64,000 nt of DNA from Spongiactinospora sp. TRM90649 (GTDB taxonomy: Bacteria; Actinomycetota; Actinomycetes; Streptosporangiales; Streptosporangiaceae). Within the stretch, counting starts at the first letter, position 1, and the number at the start of each line of letters is the position of its first letter. Where the stretch lies: positions 27,961 to 91,960 of the forward strand of contig NZ_JARLTC010000044.1 of the NCBI RefSeq assembly GCF_029382225.1. Reading direction: 5' to 3'. Made by a program: the position numbers and the translations under genes. Under the pieces are notes generated by a model that made no database searches, had not been told where the DNA came from, and worked only from the letters and a program-made list of their open reading frames with translations. This document shows, one piece after another, positions 9,594 through 18,378 of the stretch.

Positions 9594-10267
9594 AGTGCTG
9601 CCTCCTTCCTGCTCAGGATGTCGGCGAACGCCTCGGTGATGGCCGGTGCCTCGGGCAGCCAGCCTCACTGTCCGTTGCTGTTGCACTCGATCGCCGTCCA
9701 GTGTTCCGGGGCATCTGGGTCGCCGGTCAGGGCGAAGTCGAAGCAGCCGAAGACCAGGCCGAACGAGGCCAGGTAGCTGTGCAGCGCGGCCTGGATGGAG
9801 GCCGGCACGGTGATGGGGGCGTGGATCAGGTCGTCCCAGTTGCCGCGGCGCCAGTCCAGGGCGCCGTCTGGGGCGGCGATCTGCTGGGCGAAGACACGGC
9901 GGCCGACCACGGTGACCCGCACGTCCCCGGTCTTGGGAATCTCGGCCTGGAACAGGTGCGGCATCACCGCGAGAGATTCGTCGAAGGTCTCCGGATCAAT
10001 GCGCTGGGCCCAGATCGCGCCGGTATGCCCGTCTTCGTCCCGGGGCAGGCCACGGAACGTCTTGTAGATGATGGGGCCGTGTTCGGCGGCGAACTTGCGG
10101 GCCGCCTGGACATCGTTGGTGACCAGGGTCGGCGGGATCGCAAGGCCGAGCTCGGCGAACCTCTGTAATTGGGCGGGCTTGAAGTCGGCGCGGGTTACCG
10201 CTGCCGGGTGGTTGACGTAGAGGGCACCGTGCAAGTTGTTCAGGATGCCGCCTAGTGGGGTGTCCAT
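9590..10267 (-). pseudogene. tgmB: Broken ATP-grasp ribosomal peptide maturase (TgmB-like)
   Basis: The readable part (10267 down to 9668, 200 residues) covers the central and C-terminal ATP-grasp domain: YVNHPAAVTRADFKPAQLQ, then IIYKTFRG and FDFALTGD, then ECNSNGQ. An in-frame TGA at 9665-9667 follows NGQ. Reading through it restores GWLPEAPAITEAFADIL and so on to a natural stop that overlaps the tgmC start as ATGA. The family normally has NGQWGW, so this TGA most simply replaces a Trp TGG codon. About the first hundred residues of the family are also missing, with an in-frame TGA just before ATG 10267. Intact relatives form macrocyclic ester or amide links in a short precursor; none is seen here. 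Confidence 0.8.
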
Positions 10268-10373
10268 GAGCGTTCACCGGGTCCGGAGGGGTGCGCCGTT
10301 TCGGGTACGGACGACCCGGTGATCGGCCACGCTCGATGCACACATGTTGTGTCGTCGAGGGCGAGGTGCGTGA

Positions 10374-10658
10374 ATGGCGAAGCCGGTCAGGGCACGGCGA
10401 TTGACCGAGGACGAAGGCCGCCGGCTACAGCAGATCGTGCGGCGGGGCAAGCACGGATCGATCCGGATGCGCCAGGCGATGATCATCATGGCGTCGGCGT
10501 CCGGTACTCCCGCTCTGGCGATCGCGCGGCTGGTCGCCGCGCATGAGGACACCGTGCGCGATGTGATCCAGCAGGCCCCGGGGACCAAGGGCGCGGGCAG
10601 TGCAGCGGATCCGCTATACCGGGGAGTATCCGCGCTGGCACTGGGCGTGTGTGCGTAG
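10374..10658 (+). pseudogene. IS630-family transposase N-terminal fragment
   Basis: The first 63 or so residues match the helix-turn-helix region of IS630-type transposases in actinomycetes: MAKPVRARRLTEDEG, LQQIVRRGKHGSIR and IARLVAAHEDTVRDVI. After DVI the frame runs into unrelated sequence and ends at 94 residues, so the DDE catalytic domain is missing. It lies directly upstream of the N-terminally truncated tgmB remnant. An insertion followed by deletion probably removed the front of the RiPP cluster. Confidence 0.65.
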
Positions 10659-10819
10659 AAGGATGGACCGTGACCATGAGCTTCGCGCCGCTCTCGATTT
10701 TGCGCGGAAGGGGCCTGCCTGAAGCGAGGCGGGCGTGCTCGCATCCGGCAGGTGTTTCCCGGCTTGCACGGGTAGGCTGGCCGTGACTGTACGAGTTCTT
10801 GTGCTGCGGGAGATCGCGG

Positions 10820-11698
10820 ATGATTAGCCCCTACGTACGTCGGCTGCGTCTTGCGGCCGAGCTGCGCGCCCTGCGTACAAGGGCCGGGCTGACCCATGAA
10901 CAACTGGCCAAGAAGATCGGTGCCTCACGCGCGCAGATTTCCCGGCTTGAGAACAGCCATGTCCCTCCCGACCAGGACGACATCATCACGATCCTGGACG
11001 CGCTCGGTGTCGAGGGCGAGCAATGGACGCAGTTGCTGACGATCGCCCGCGAGGCCGCTGAGAGGGGCTGGTGGGAGTCCAACAAGGCGATGGGTGCGCG
11101 ACAGCCGTTGTTCGCCAACCTGGAGGCTGGCGCGACCTCGATCTGCGAGTACCAGCAGACGTTCTTTCCGGGCCTGATGCAGACCGCGGAGTTTACCCGG
11201 GTGCGAGTGGCCGCCGATTGGTTCCACCGTCCTGTAGGTGTCGGTGGCGAGGCCGCGATGAACGCCGACGGCATCGTCAAGGGGCGTGCCGGGCGGCAGC
11301 GCATGCTGGCCCGCCCCGGCGGCCCGATGTATGAGGTCATCGTGGATGAGGTCGTGTTGCTACGGCGGCTGGCCCCGCCTGCGGTCTTGCGCGCTCAGCT
11401 ACTGCACATGGTGGACAAGGCGCGCACGGAGAAGATCACCGTCCGGGTACTGCCGGTGGAGGCCGACATCGAGGGGTACGCCTTCGCGCCCTCCACCTTC
11501 TCCATCTACCGCTACGCCGACCCAGGCGACCCCGTGGTTGTCGGGGTGGAGGCGGTCACCTCTGACGTGGTCCTCACCGGCGACGAGCAGGTCATGCCGT
11601 ACTTGCAGATGTACGACCGGATCCGTGCTGCGGCGCTGCCGGAGCCGGACAGTCTCCATATGATCGCCCAGGCCGCCGACCGGCTGGCCGACATTTGA
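10820..11698 (+). CDS. XRE-family regulator with DUF5753 domain
   Basis: This 292-residue protein has a helix-turn-helix XRE domain at residues 10-65 (LRALRTRAGLTHEQLAKKIG, ISRLENS) and a DUF5753 C-terminal domain (YQQTFFPGLMQTAEFTR and VLPVEAD). Such proteins usually pair with a DUF397 protein, as WhiJ does in Streptomyces, and control developmental or accessory genes. ATG 10820 follows GGGAG at suitable distance; the open frame reaches 10799 without a better site. The DUF397 gene follows after 12 bases, so the two are co-transcribed. Confidence 0.88.
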   Translation: MISPYVRRLRLAAELRALRTRAGLTHEQLAKKIGASRAQISRLENSHVPPDQDDIITILDALGVEGEQWTQLLTIAREAAERGWWESNKAMGARQPLFANLEAGATSICEYQQTFFPGLMQTAEFTRVRVAADWFHRPVGVGGEAAMNADGIVKGRAGRQRMLARPGGPMYEVIVDEVVLLRRLAPPAVLRAQLLHMVDKARTEKITVRVLPVEADIEGYAFAPSTFSIYRYADPGDPVVVGVEAVTSDVVLTGDEQVMPYLQMYDRIRAAALPEPDSLHMIAQAADRLADI

Positions 11699-11710
11699 CG
11701 AGGGAACACT

Positions 11711-11929
11711 ATGAACACCTCTCCCGCCGACCCGGACAAGTTCACCACCTGGCGTACGTCGTCGCGCAGCGGCGGTGACGGAAACTGCGTCGAGGTCGCC
11801 TTCGCCTCCGACGGCGTGGTCGGCGTCCGCGATTCCAAGAACCGCTCGGGGCCGCGCCTGGAGTTCGCACCCGCCGAGTGGCAGGCGTTCATCGGCGGGG
11901 TCAAGGACGGCGGCTTCGACCCGATGTAA
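11711..11929 (+). CDS. DUF397 domain protein
   Basis: This 72-residue protein shows the DUF397 pattern: WRTSSRSGGDGNCVEVAF, then VGVRDSKNRSGP and FAPAEWQAFIGGVKDG. In actinomycetes these proteins act with the adjacent XRE-DUF5753 regulator, possibly as an antagonist. GAGGGA lies 6 bases before the ATG. A strong hairpin follows at 11961-12001. The molecular mechanism is not established for this copy. Confidence 0.9.
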   Translation: MNTSPADPDKFTTWRTSSRSGGDGNCVEVAFASDGVVGVRDSKNRSGPRLEFAPAEWQAFIGGVKDGGFDPM

Positions 11930-11960
11930 AGCTGCGTCATCGAACGGCCACGGCTCAGAC

Positions 11961-12001
11961 GACGGGGCCGGCCTCCACCTCTAGGTGGGGCCGGCCCCGT
12001 C
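11961..12001 (+). terminator. Strong hairpin terminator after XRE-DUF397 pair
   Basis: GACGGGGCCGGCC pairs with GGCCGGCCCCGTC, and the inner CCACCT pairs with AGGTGG, leaving a tiny loop. There is no U-tract, as is common for actinomycete terminators. Confidence 0.75.
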
Positions 12002-12094
12002 GGCGTTCATAAGAGTGACGAAGAGGTGACGGAAAGTCGGAAACGGGTTGTCAGGTGATCCGTGCGGACCCATACTGAGGATGTTTTCAGATTC

Positions 12095-12105
12095 TGTACT
12101 GTACA
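12095..12105. promoter_or_regulatory. Perfect 11-base palindrome TGTACTGTACA (possible operator)
   Basis: The dyad lies about 58 bases upstream of the ATPase start in an otherwise unstructured spacer. Its size and symmetry suit a GntR- or XRE-type dimer site. The neighbouring XRE regulator is a candidate binder, but this is inference from position only. Confidence 0.3.
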
Positions 12106-12162
12106 ACCTGACGGTCTGATCACGTCGTCGCTCAGTGCCGACCGCCGTAGAGGTGACGCAAC

Positions 12163-12834
12163 ATGCCGATCGCATCGGGCACACCCGCCCCACCCACCCT
12201 GCCGTCTTCTACGCCCTGGCCTCTGGCCCCCGCCCGCTGGCGGGCGGTGTTCCCCGGCGACCAGGCCCAACTTCGCCCGCTGCGACGCTGGCTGGAGTCC
12301 CTCCTACCCGCCTGTCCCGCTCGCGACGAGGCACAGCTGATCGCAGTGGAACTCGCCGCCAACGCCATCGCGCACACTGCCAGTGGTGACGGAGGCTGGT
12401 TCATCGTCGAGGTGACCTGGTGCAGCGGCGTGGTCCGGATCGCCATCGCCGATGGTGGATCGGCCGACGTGCCGCATCTGGTGAGCGATGCGACGGCTGA
12501 GCATGGCCGTGGCCTGCACCTGGTCCGGGAGCTGTCGGAGCGGACGGGCATGGCCGGTGACGCACGTGGGCGCCTCGTATGGGCGGAGGTGCGCTGGCCC
12601 GCGATGCCCGGCCAGGCAACGGCGGCATGCTGCGCCTGGGAACGCGCGATCGTCGCCGATCAGCACGATCTGCAGCGCCGTTTTCCCGGTATCCGCGCAT
12701 GGTTCGGCCGCACGACGCTTCAATGGTGGGCACTACTGCACAATGGCGGTCCAGGCGGCCAGCCGGTGCTGATGAGCGCGCCCTCGGCCCAGGTACTGGC
12801 CGACTACCTCGCAGGCTGTCAGCCGCCCCGATGA
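12163..12834 (+). CDS. ATP-binding protein of the anti-sigma/HATPase_c_2 family
   Basis: This 223-residue protein has a GHKL (Bergerat) ATP-binding fold: N-box ELAANAIAHT (about residue 68), G1 IADGGS and G2 HGRGLHLV. It resembles the RsbW/SpoIIAB-like single-domain ATPases that often sit beside XRE-DUF397 pairs in actinomycetes (abaA-like clusters). The family may act as serine kinases or anti-sigma factors; no sigma or anti-anti-sigma partner is adjacent on this strand. A GAGGTGA site precedes the ATG. The C-terminal 75 residues are outside the ATPase domain and unfamiliar. Confidence 0.78.
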   Translation: MPIASGTPAPPTLPSSTPWPLAPARWRAVFPGDQAQLRPLRRWLESLLPACPARDEAQLIAVELAANAIAHTASGDGGWFIVEVTWCSGVVRIAIADGGSADVPHLVSDATAEHGRGLHLVRELSERTGMAGDARGRLVWAEVRWPAMPGQATAACCAWERAIVADQHDLQRRFPGIRAWFGRTTLQWWALLHNGGPGGQPVLMSAPSAQVLADYLAGCQPPR

Positions 12835-13087
12835 GATCGCAGACGGCGTCGCCAGAGCGTGAACACGCTTCCTGGTTCCCCTGCTCGGTTCCGAACACGA
12901 CCCAGCGCCCCGTGCGCGCCCACCGGCTCAGTCCCGGCCGGCGACCCGCCATGTCTTCTGACCATGACGGGCGTAAGGCGGTTGTCGAGCACGGTCGCGG
13001 TGGACGGCTCGAAGAACGCGGCACTGTCGCTGCCCGACCTCGGCCGCGGTCATCGTGACCGACCTGCCCAGCAGCAGCGGAGCGGGC

Positions 13088-14575
13088 TCACCTCCCTCCT
13101 GCGCCAGGAGGGCGGTCTTCGCGGGCGGCTTCAAGCTGGGCGCGGCTCAACACTGTGCCATGGGGCCAGTCGATTTCAGTGAGGGCCTCCAATCCCTCAG
13201 GGGCAGAGGTAGCGCCGTCGGCTCCAGGGGCGTTGATGTCGTCCAGTAGCCGGTGGATCAGAAGGGCCAGTGTGCCGGGTCCCGTCCCGGGGTACCCCCA
13301 GCTGAGCCCGTAGTAGGAGTGCTTGGGGGCGGGGTAGAGAGTGCCGTCTTGGGTGCGCACCCAGATGGTCTGATCCAGGATGATCTCGGCCAGGGGGCTG
13401 GTGGCGGGCAGGCGGCGAGGGATGGCCGTGGACAGTTTGTCGTCGGCATCGGTGGTGGCGACCGGCGCGTCGGTCTCCGGGTCGATCAGGCATCCGGCCT
13501 CGCCGTCCGGCCAGCCGCCGTTGTCCATGATCTCGAAGGCGGCGGTGCGTCTGCTGGATAGCAGGCGCTTGGCCCATTCGGCTCCGCACGGGGTGCGGGT
13601 GTCGACGACTTCGGGATTGCTGTAGGGAAAGTCGTCACCTCCGTCCCATTTCATCGCCTCCTGCACGCAGCTGATGGCCAGGGTGTCGGCGCGGCCGAGG
13701 ATCTCCAGCCATCCGACTCGGCGCACCGCTTCATCCAGGTCGCCGCGTTCGTCTTCGGGCATGCTCATCGGTATTGCGGCGACCTCGATGGTGCCCGGCT
13801 CGACATAATCGGCCAGGATCTTCAGGTCGTTGAGGGCCGAGTCGGTGGTGCGGTGCTGGGCGATCCGGGCCAGGTTCACCAGTACCTGCTGGGCGGGCAC
13901 GTCGTCGTCGAACACGGCCGCCAGGCGCAGCAGCGATGCGGTGTCCAGATCGGGGATGGTGGCCGCGACCGCCTGGGCGGCGCCCGGCCGCCACGCGGTG
14001 AGCAGATCAGGGATGCGCAGGCTGTAGGGCCAGTAGGGCACCGGTTGGCCGAGCACGCGAGCCAGCTGAGGCCAGGACGGTTCATAGGTGGCACCGGTCG
14101 CGGGCACGATCGCGTGGACAGCGGGACCACGGGGGCCGAAGTCGCCGCCCACGGCCACGATCGCCGCCGGGCCGGCGCCGAGTTCCTCATGGGCTCGGAC
14201 CAGCACTCGCTCATAAGGCCATTCCGGATCGGGCCAGACCAGCCACAACGTGCCCACCGGGGTCTGCCAGCTCAAGAGCGTGGCATGCCCGCTCCGGAGG
14301 CTTCCCCAATAGGGCGCCGGAGATGTCGCCTGCGGCCAGTAGGCCAGCGGAATCCGATTGGCCAGCACGTCGGGCGCGCGAGCGACCGCCCACTCATAGA
14401 CCTCGCGCTCCCGCCAGCGCGGCCGCCCGTCCAGGTGGTCGACAGGGGCGGCGAACCGTCCTCGTCTGGTCAGCCACCACAGCAGCGACCGCGGCTGGCC
14501 GAGCAGCCGCGCACAACCGCCCAAGTCGTGGATCGCCGATCGGTCAACGGCGTGGCGACACAGGTCGGTGCTCAT
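13088..14575 (-). CDS. Unrecognised 495-residue protein of sigma factor operon
   Basis: I do not recognise the family. The N-terminal 65 residues could be an AlpA/MerR-like winged helix (IHDLGGCARLLGQPRSLLWW, then PRWREREVYEWAVAR). The rest is a soluble, Trp- and Pro-rich protein without membrane segments, with a DFPYSNPEVVDTRTPCGAEW stretch near residue 320. It is the last gene of the operon; its start overlaps the stop of the upstream gene as ATGA, so it is certainly co-translated. Codon use agrees with the neighbours. A DNA-binding or enzyme-like partner of the sigma factor is possible but unproven. Confidence 0.72.
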   Translation of the reverse strand: MSTDLCRHAVDRSAIHDLGGCARLLGQPRSLLWWLTRRGRFAAPVDHLDGRPRWREREVYEWAVARAPDVLANRIPLAYWPQATSPAPYWGSLRSGHATLLSWQTPVGTLWLVWPDPEWPYERVLVRAHEELGAGPAAIVAVGGDFGPRGPAVHAIVPATGATYEPSWPQLARVLGQPVPYWPYSLRIPDLLTAWRPGAAQAVAATIPDLDTASLLRLAAVFDDDVPAQQVLVNLARIAQHRTTDSALNDLKILADYVEPGTIEVAAIPMSMPEDERGDLDEAVRRVGWLEILGRADTLAISCVQEAMKWDGGDDFPYSNPEVVDTRTPCGAEWAKRLLSSRRTAAFEIMDNGGWPDGEAGCLIDPETDAPVATTDADDKLSTAIPRRLPATSPLAEIILDQTIWVRTQDGTLYPAPKHSYYGLSWGYPGTGPGTLALLIHRLLDDINAPGADGATSAPEGLEALTEIDWPHGTVLSRAQLEAAREDRPPGAGGR

Positions 14576-15642
14576 CGCATCTCCACTTTGACCACGGCGC
14601 CCCAGACGTCCTGCCAGCTCTGCTCAGGGGCGACCCCGCGTTTGCCCGGCAACCGGGGACCGGTCAGCAGCAGCACGGCGCCGCGCTGGGCAGCGGCGCG
14701 TCGAAAGGTTCGGGTGAGGCCCTCCCCGTAGTGCACGCCAGCGACGTAGCTGGTCGCCTCCGGCTCGGTGGGGCAGATCAGGTCGACGTCGGTACGGCTG
14801 ATATGGGCGATCAGGTTCGAGGTCGGGGCCGTGGGCACCGACCCGCCCAGCTGCACCGGGGTAAGACCGAACATGTCCGGGCCGCCGTGCATCCGGAAGT
14901 CGGCGGCCGGAGCGAACACCACCGGCAACGGTTGGCCGTAGCTGCCCGCCTCACCCACCACCCATTCCAGATCCTCTTCGGCCGCGCCGTGCCAGGTCAC
15001 CGTCGCCACCGTGGTCAGACCCTGAGCCCGGCCTTGAAGAAATTCCGCGCGCCGCTTGGCGGTGGTGTAGGCGCGCTCGGCGAGTCCAGGCGGGGTCCGG
15101 ACGCCGAGCTTGGGTCCGTAGAAGGCCACCACATGCCCGTAGCTGGTGGCCGCCGATACCCACGCCGGATCCAGGGTAAGTGCGCCAGAGGCCCAGATCA
15201 CCCCGTTGGCATCGCGCAGTACCACTCCGTCATTGGTGCGGTAGGCGCCCCAGCCCAAGGCGGGCCAGGCCACCCAAATCGGCCCCGGCGGCAGAGGGTG
15301 GAATCCGCTGGCCACGATGGCCTCGGTCCTGTTCTCGCCCAGTATCAGGCCCGTCTCGCGATCGGTTCTGACGATGGCACGGCTGGGCTCGAACAGCACT
15401 GCCGGGATCGGCTCGACGGTGCCGCTGTCGTCGATCAGCAGCTGCCCATCCGGGCCGAGGCCACTTACCGGCTGTCCGCTACCGATCACCGGGTCGTTGA
15501 GATAGGTGAGGCGGCAAGAGGTCTCGTTCATGAACTCCTCCCCGGCCTGCTCGATATCGGCCAGCGTGGTGATGACGCGGCCACCTGCAGGGCCGCCCGC
15601 CTGCTTTCGCCTCTGGTTTCTGGTCTGCTTGGCCGTTCCCAT
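14572..15642 (-). CDS. Unrecognised 356-residue protein of sigma factor operon
   Basis: No family is recognised. The N-terminus is basic (TAKQTRNQRRKQAGG). The middle has Gly- and Pro-rich turns (PIWVAWPALGWGAYRTNDG, YGPKLGVRTPPGLAERAY) and a possible NAD- or enzyme-like TVATVTWHG strand. No signal peptide or transmembrane helix is apparent. ATG 15642 follows GAGGAGC; the open frame extends further upstream but overlaps the previous gene and loses coding character. It is coupled to the downstream gene by an ATGA overlap. Its composition resembles the last gene of the operon (PSWPQLARVLG-like segments), so the two may be distant relatives. Confidence 0.7.
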   Translation of the reverse strand: MGTAKQTRNQRRKQAGGPAGGRVITTLADIEQAGEEFMNETSCRLTYLNDPVIGSGQPVSGLGPDGQLLIDDSGTVEPIPAVLFEPSRAIVRTDRETGLILGENRTEAIVASGFHPLPPGPIWVAWPALGWGAYRTNDGVVLRDANGVIWASGALTLDPAWVSAATSYGHVVAFYGPKLGVRTPPGLAERAYTTAKRRAEFLQGRAQGLTTVATVTWHGAAEEDLEWVVGEAGSYGQPLPVVFAPAADFRMHGGPDMFGLTPVQLGGSVPTAPTSNLIAHISRTDVDLICPTEPEATSYVAGVHYGEGLTRTFRRAAAQRGAVLLLTGPRLPGKRGVAPEQSWQDVWGAVVKVEMR

Positions 15643-15676
15643 AGCCTGCTCCTCGAAGGGGGGATGCGTCCGCGCG

Positions 15677-16285
15677 CTACACGTGCGGAGTGGGGATCGG
15701 ACAGGTGCTCTGGTCGGCGTCATCGAAAAGCCAGACGATCTTTTCGCCCAGGGGGTGCAACTGCCCGAGCAGATCTTGCACCGCTTCCAACAGGTCAGCG
15801 GTCGGGTCGGAATCGGCCTCTTGCTGCCGCACGGGTAGCACCTGCAGAAGCCGCTTGCGCGCTTGGGTGAGGGCGTGCTCGACACTGGCCAGCAGTCGCT
15901 CGGCCTCGGCCCTGGCCACGGCGCGTTTGAGCAGTCCGACACGCAACTGAATCAGCAACTGGCGGGCGGTGTACAGATAAGGAATGGCGGAGGTCTGGGC
16001 GACACTGCGACCGGGCTCGTTCTCCACCTGCAACACCACCAGCAGCATCGCGATGTCCTCACACACCTCGGCCAGAACGCCCGTAGGCGGCTCTGTGATA
16101 GCTGCGACAGGATCCGGCCGCGTGACGCCGTGCAGCGCGAAGATGGCCTCCTTGCCAGCCCGCAGATCCAGTACGCCCTCGATCGCCGCGACGGTCGAGG
16201 CCCGGGTCTGAGCCAGCAGAGCATCAAGCTCCTCCTCACCCTCACTGTCGTCAGGGTTCAGCCAGTCCCTCCATCGCCTGCTCAT
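15677..16285 (-). CDS. Unrecognised helical protein following ECF sigma factor
   Basis: The 202-residue product (from ATG 16285) is strongly helical and acidic at the front (SEGEEELDALLAQTR) with a long run of helices (RQLLIQLRVGLLKRAVARAEAERLL). It has no hydrophobic span, so it is not a classical membrane anti-sigma factor. The start overlaps the sigma factor stop as ATGA, which argues for a role tied to the sigma factor, possibly as a soluble regulator. This is inference from position only. Confidence 0.68.
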   Translation of the reverse strand: MSRRWRDWLNPDDSEGEEELDALLAQTRASTVAAIEGVLDLRAGKEAIFALHGVTRPDPVAAITEPPTGVLAEVCEDIAMLLVVLQVENEPGRSVAQTSAIPYLYTARQLLIQLRVGLLKRAVARAEAERLLASVEHALTQARKRLLQVLPVRQQEADSDPTADLLEAVQDLLGQLHPLGEKIVWLFDDADQSTCPIPTPHV

Positions 16286-16824
16286 CGCGCCTGCCTCCAA
16301 GTCGATTCCAACGCCGCCTTCAGGGCGCGCTTGGCCTTGAACAAGTTCTGCCGGACCGCTGCCGGTCGCACCCCCAGCGCCTCAGCGATCTCCGCCGGGG
16401 AGAACCCGTCCACACACCACGCCAGCGCTTGCCGTTGCTTGACAGGCAGCATCCTCAGCGCCGCGACCACCTCGCGCTCCTCGGCACGCAGCTCCACGGC
16501 CAGCGCCGTTGACAGTGGATCCGTCCGCTCGGGCAATTGATCGCTCAAGGTTTCCCGCTGCCGGGCCCGCCATCGGTCGCTGAGGTCGTTCTGCGCCACC
16601 CGGCGCAACCACGCCTTGGGGTGACGCAGGCTGTCCCATACTCCGAAGGCCTTGACGAAGGCGCTTTGCGCCACGTCTGCAGCGGTCTCCCCATCAGCGC
16701 CCAGCGCCATGACGAAGTACACCAACGACGCCATTTCCCGGTCGTAGAACTCCGAGAAGTCCACGACGGACACCGCCTGCGACACCGTCGAAAGACCAAC
16801 AGGAGGATCTAACTCATCGTCCAC
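16282..16824 (-). CDS. ECF-type RNA polymerase sigma factor
   Basis: This 180-residue group IV sigma factor has region 2 at FSEFYDREMASLVYFVMALG, then AADVAQSAFVKAF and PKAWLRRVAQN. Region 4 is at LPVKQRQALAWCVDGFSPAEIAEALGV and RQNLFKAKRAL. It lacks regions 1.1 and 3. It heads a four-gene minus-strand operon joined by ATGA overlaps, with three proteins of unknown family where an anti-sigma factor would be expected. Autoregulation from the 383-base spacer upstream is likely but no promoter was defined. Confidence 0.88.
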   Translation of the reverse strand: MDDELDPPVGLSTVSQAVSVVDFSEFYDREMASLVYFVMALGADGETAADVAQSAFVKAFGVWDSLRHPKAWLRRVAQNDLSDRWRARQRETLSDQLPERTDPLSTALAVELRAEEREVVAALRMLPVKQRQALAWCVDGFSPAEIAEALGVRPAAVRQNLFKAKRALKAALESTWRQAR

Positions 16825-17207
16825 GCCGACCTCCCGGATGCGTCCCCCGGTGTGGGCGGACGGAGGTCAGATGCCAGCCCCTGCCGACAGGACAGCCGTA
16901 CACCCGCAGCCGCCCGCCCACCCGCGCGAGGTGCTTCTGGGCAGAGCGCGCGGCAGACGATCTGCTCGGGTGGCTGACCTTCCCGCACCACTGGCCCGTT
17001 CGTGAATCGGCAATCGCCAGGTTCATGATCGATCACCTTCCCTTCAGCCGCTCCAGGCAGGCACCCTCGCCACCGAGGTGTCACTACATAGACGGTCAGC
17101 CGCCGCGAGCGTTACCTCCGTTCAGCGGGGGCGGCCCTGATGACCTCACGTAATCAGGTGGTGTCTCTGGCCCGACTCCCGATGACGATCCCGGCAGGCT
17201 GGGTGGT
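16825..17207. other. Spacer upstream of the sigma operon
   Basis: No gene is supported. It should hold the sigma operon promoter and the 3' end of the aldo/keto reductase transcript. No clear hairpin or -10/-35 pair stands out by eye. Confidence 0.4.
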
Positions 17208-18290
17208 TCATTCGTCGAGGAACACCTGGCCGTCGGCGTCGAGCCGCTGTTGCGCGGCGGAGATGATCGTCCGAGCGTGCGCGATATGCGCGGCGGAAGG
17301 TCGGCGGCTGATCGCGGTGACGTTCGCGCGGACCTGATCGGGGTTGGTGAAGCCCGCCAGGACGACGCCGTTGCCAGTGCGATTCAGACAGGACCACAAG
17401 GCGAGGGCCAGCAGATCGTGACGGTCGGGGGCGATCCTGTCCTGCAGGTGGCCGAGAGCCTCGTCGAGGACGGCCAGCGCGGGCGCGGTGAACCATCGTT
17501 TGCGGGCCCGGTGGTCGCCGTCGGTGAAGCTGGGCGGCTGCTCGGGCCGGTAGGAGCGGGTCAAAAGCCCCTGGCCCAAGGGCTTGTTGATGAGGACCCC
17601 GCAGTCGTGCTGGTCGGCGAAAGCGAAGATCCCTTCGGTGCTGGTGGCGGGAGTGAGCAGGTTGTCGCGCACGGCGAGAATGTCCGGTCGCACATGGTCG
17701 AACAACGCCATGAACCGGGCGATCTTGTCACCACGCAGAGCGGCCACGGTCGACAGCCGGTCGGGAGCGAAGCGGTGCGGGCCACGCAGGCTGATCGCCC
17801 GGATGAGGCCTTCGGCCTTGAAGGTGTGCATAGCCTCGATCGCGGGCTGGAGCCAGCGGTCGCCTTCGCCGAAGTCATGGTGGTGCAGCCCATAGATGTC
17901 GAGGTGATCAGTGCCGAGGTTGTCGAGACTCTGGCCGAGCTGGCGGCGCATATGGGCAGGGTCGAAGCCGTGCGCGGCCGTACCGGCGAAGTATCCGACT
18001 TTGGAGGACACGACGATCTGCCCGCGCGGGACCTGGGTGAGCAGATGTCCCAGCCGCCGTTCGGACAGGCCATGACCATAGACATCGGCGGTGTCATAAA
18101 GCCGGACGCCCAGCTCCCACGCGGTCTCCAGACCGGCGCGAGCGGCCCCTTCATCGGCACCGGTGGACCACCCCATCGGCATGCCGAGATTGTGATCGGG
18201 GCCACCGATCGCCCAGCAGCCGACGCCGAGGGCCGGGACGATGATGCCGGTCCGTCCGAGTGTCCGGTGGGCAAGCGGGTGCGCGGTCAT
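17208..18290 (-). CDS. Aldo/keto reductase
   Basis: This 360-residue NAD(P)H-dependent oxidoreductase has a TIM barrel. It begins HRTLGRTGIIVPALGVGCW and carries the family tetrad: DTADVYG (Asp and Tyr), VVSSKVGYF (Lys) and the HHHD loop (His). ALWSCLNRTGNGVVLAGFTNPDQV near the end forms the cofactor-binding region. ATG 18290 has GAGAGG about 11 bases upstream; the longer open frame runs antisense into the next gene. It lies downstream of an XRE-type regulator on the same strand, close to the radical SAM cluster, and may supply a reduction step. The substrate is unknown. Confidence 0.88.
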   Translation of the reverse strand: MTAHPLAHRTLGRTGIIVPALGVGCWAIGGPDHNLGMPMGWSTGADEGAARAGLETAWELGVRLYDTADVYGHGLSERRLGHLLTQVPRGQIVVSSKVGYFAGTAAHGFDPAHMRRQLGQSLDNLGTDHLDIYGLHHHDFGEGDRWLQPAIEAMHTFKAEGLIRAISLRGPHRFAPDRLSTVAALRGDKIARFMALFDHVRPDILAVRDNLLTPATSTEGIFAFADQHDCGVLINKPLGQGLLTRSYRPEQPPSFTDGDHRARKRWFTAPALAVLDEALGHLQDRIAPDRHDLLALALWSCLNRTGNGVVLAGFTNPDQVRANVTAISRRPSAAHIAHARTIISAAQQRLDADGQVFLDE

Positions 18291-18378
18291 CGCCAGGGAG
18301 CCTCTCGCTGGGGGCGGAACCCCATCATGAGCGCTGGAAGCTGCATCAGGGCAGTGTTTACCCCGGACGCTGGCCGGT

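Noticed and set aside
13197..13589. Long antisense and alternate-frame ORFs across the sigma operon and elsewhere
   Set aside because: High GC makes every frame open; these lack motifs and ribosome sites and lie opposite supported genes.
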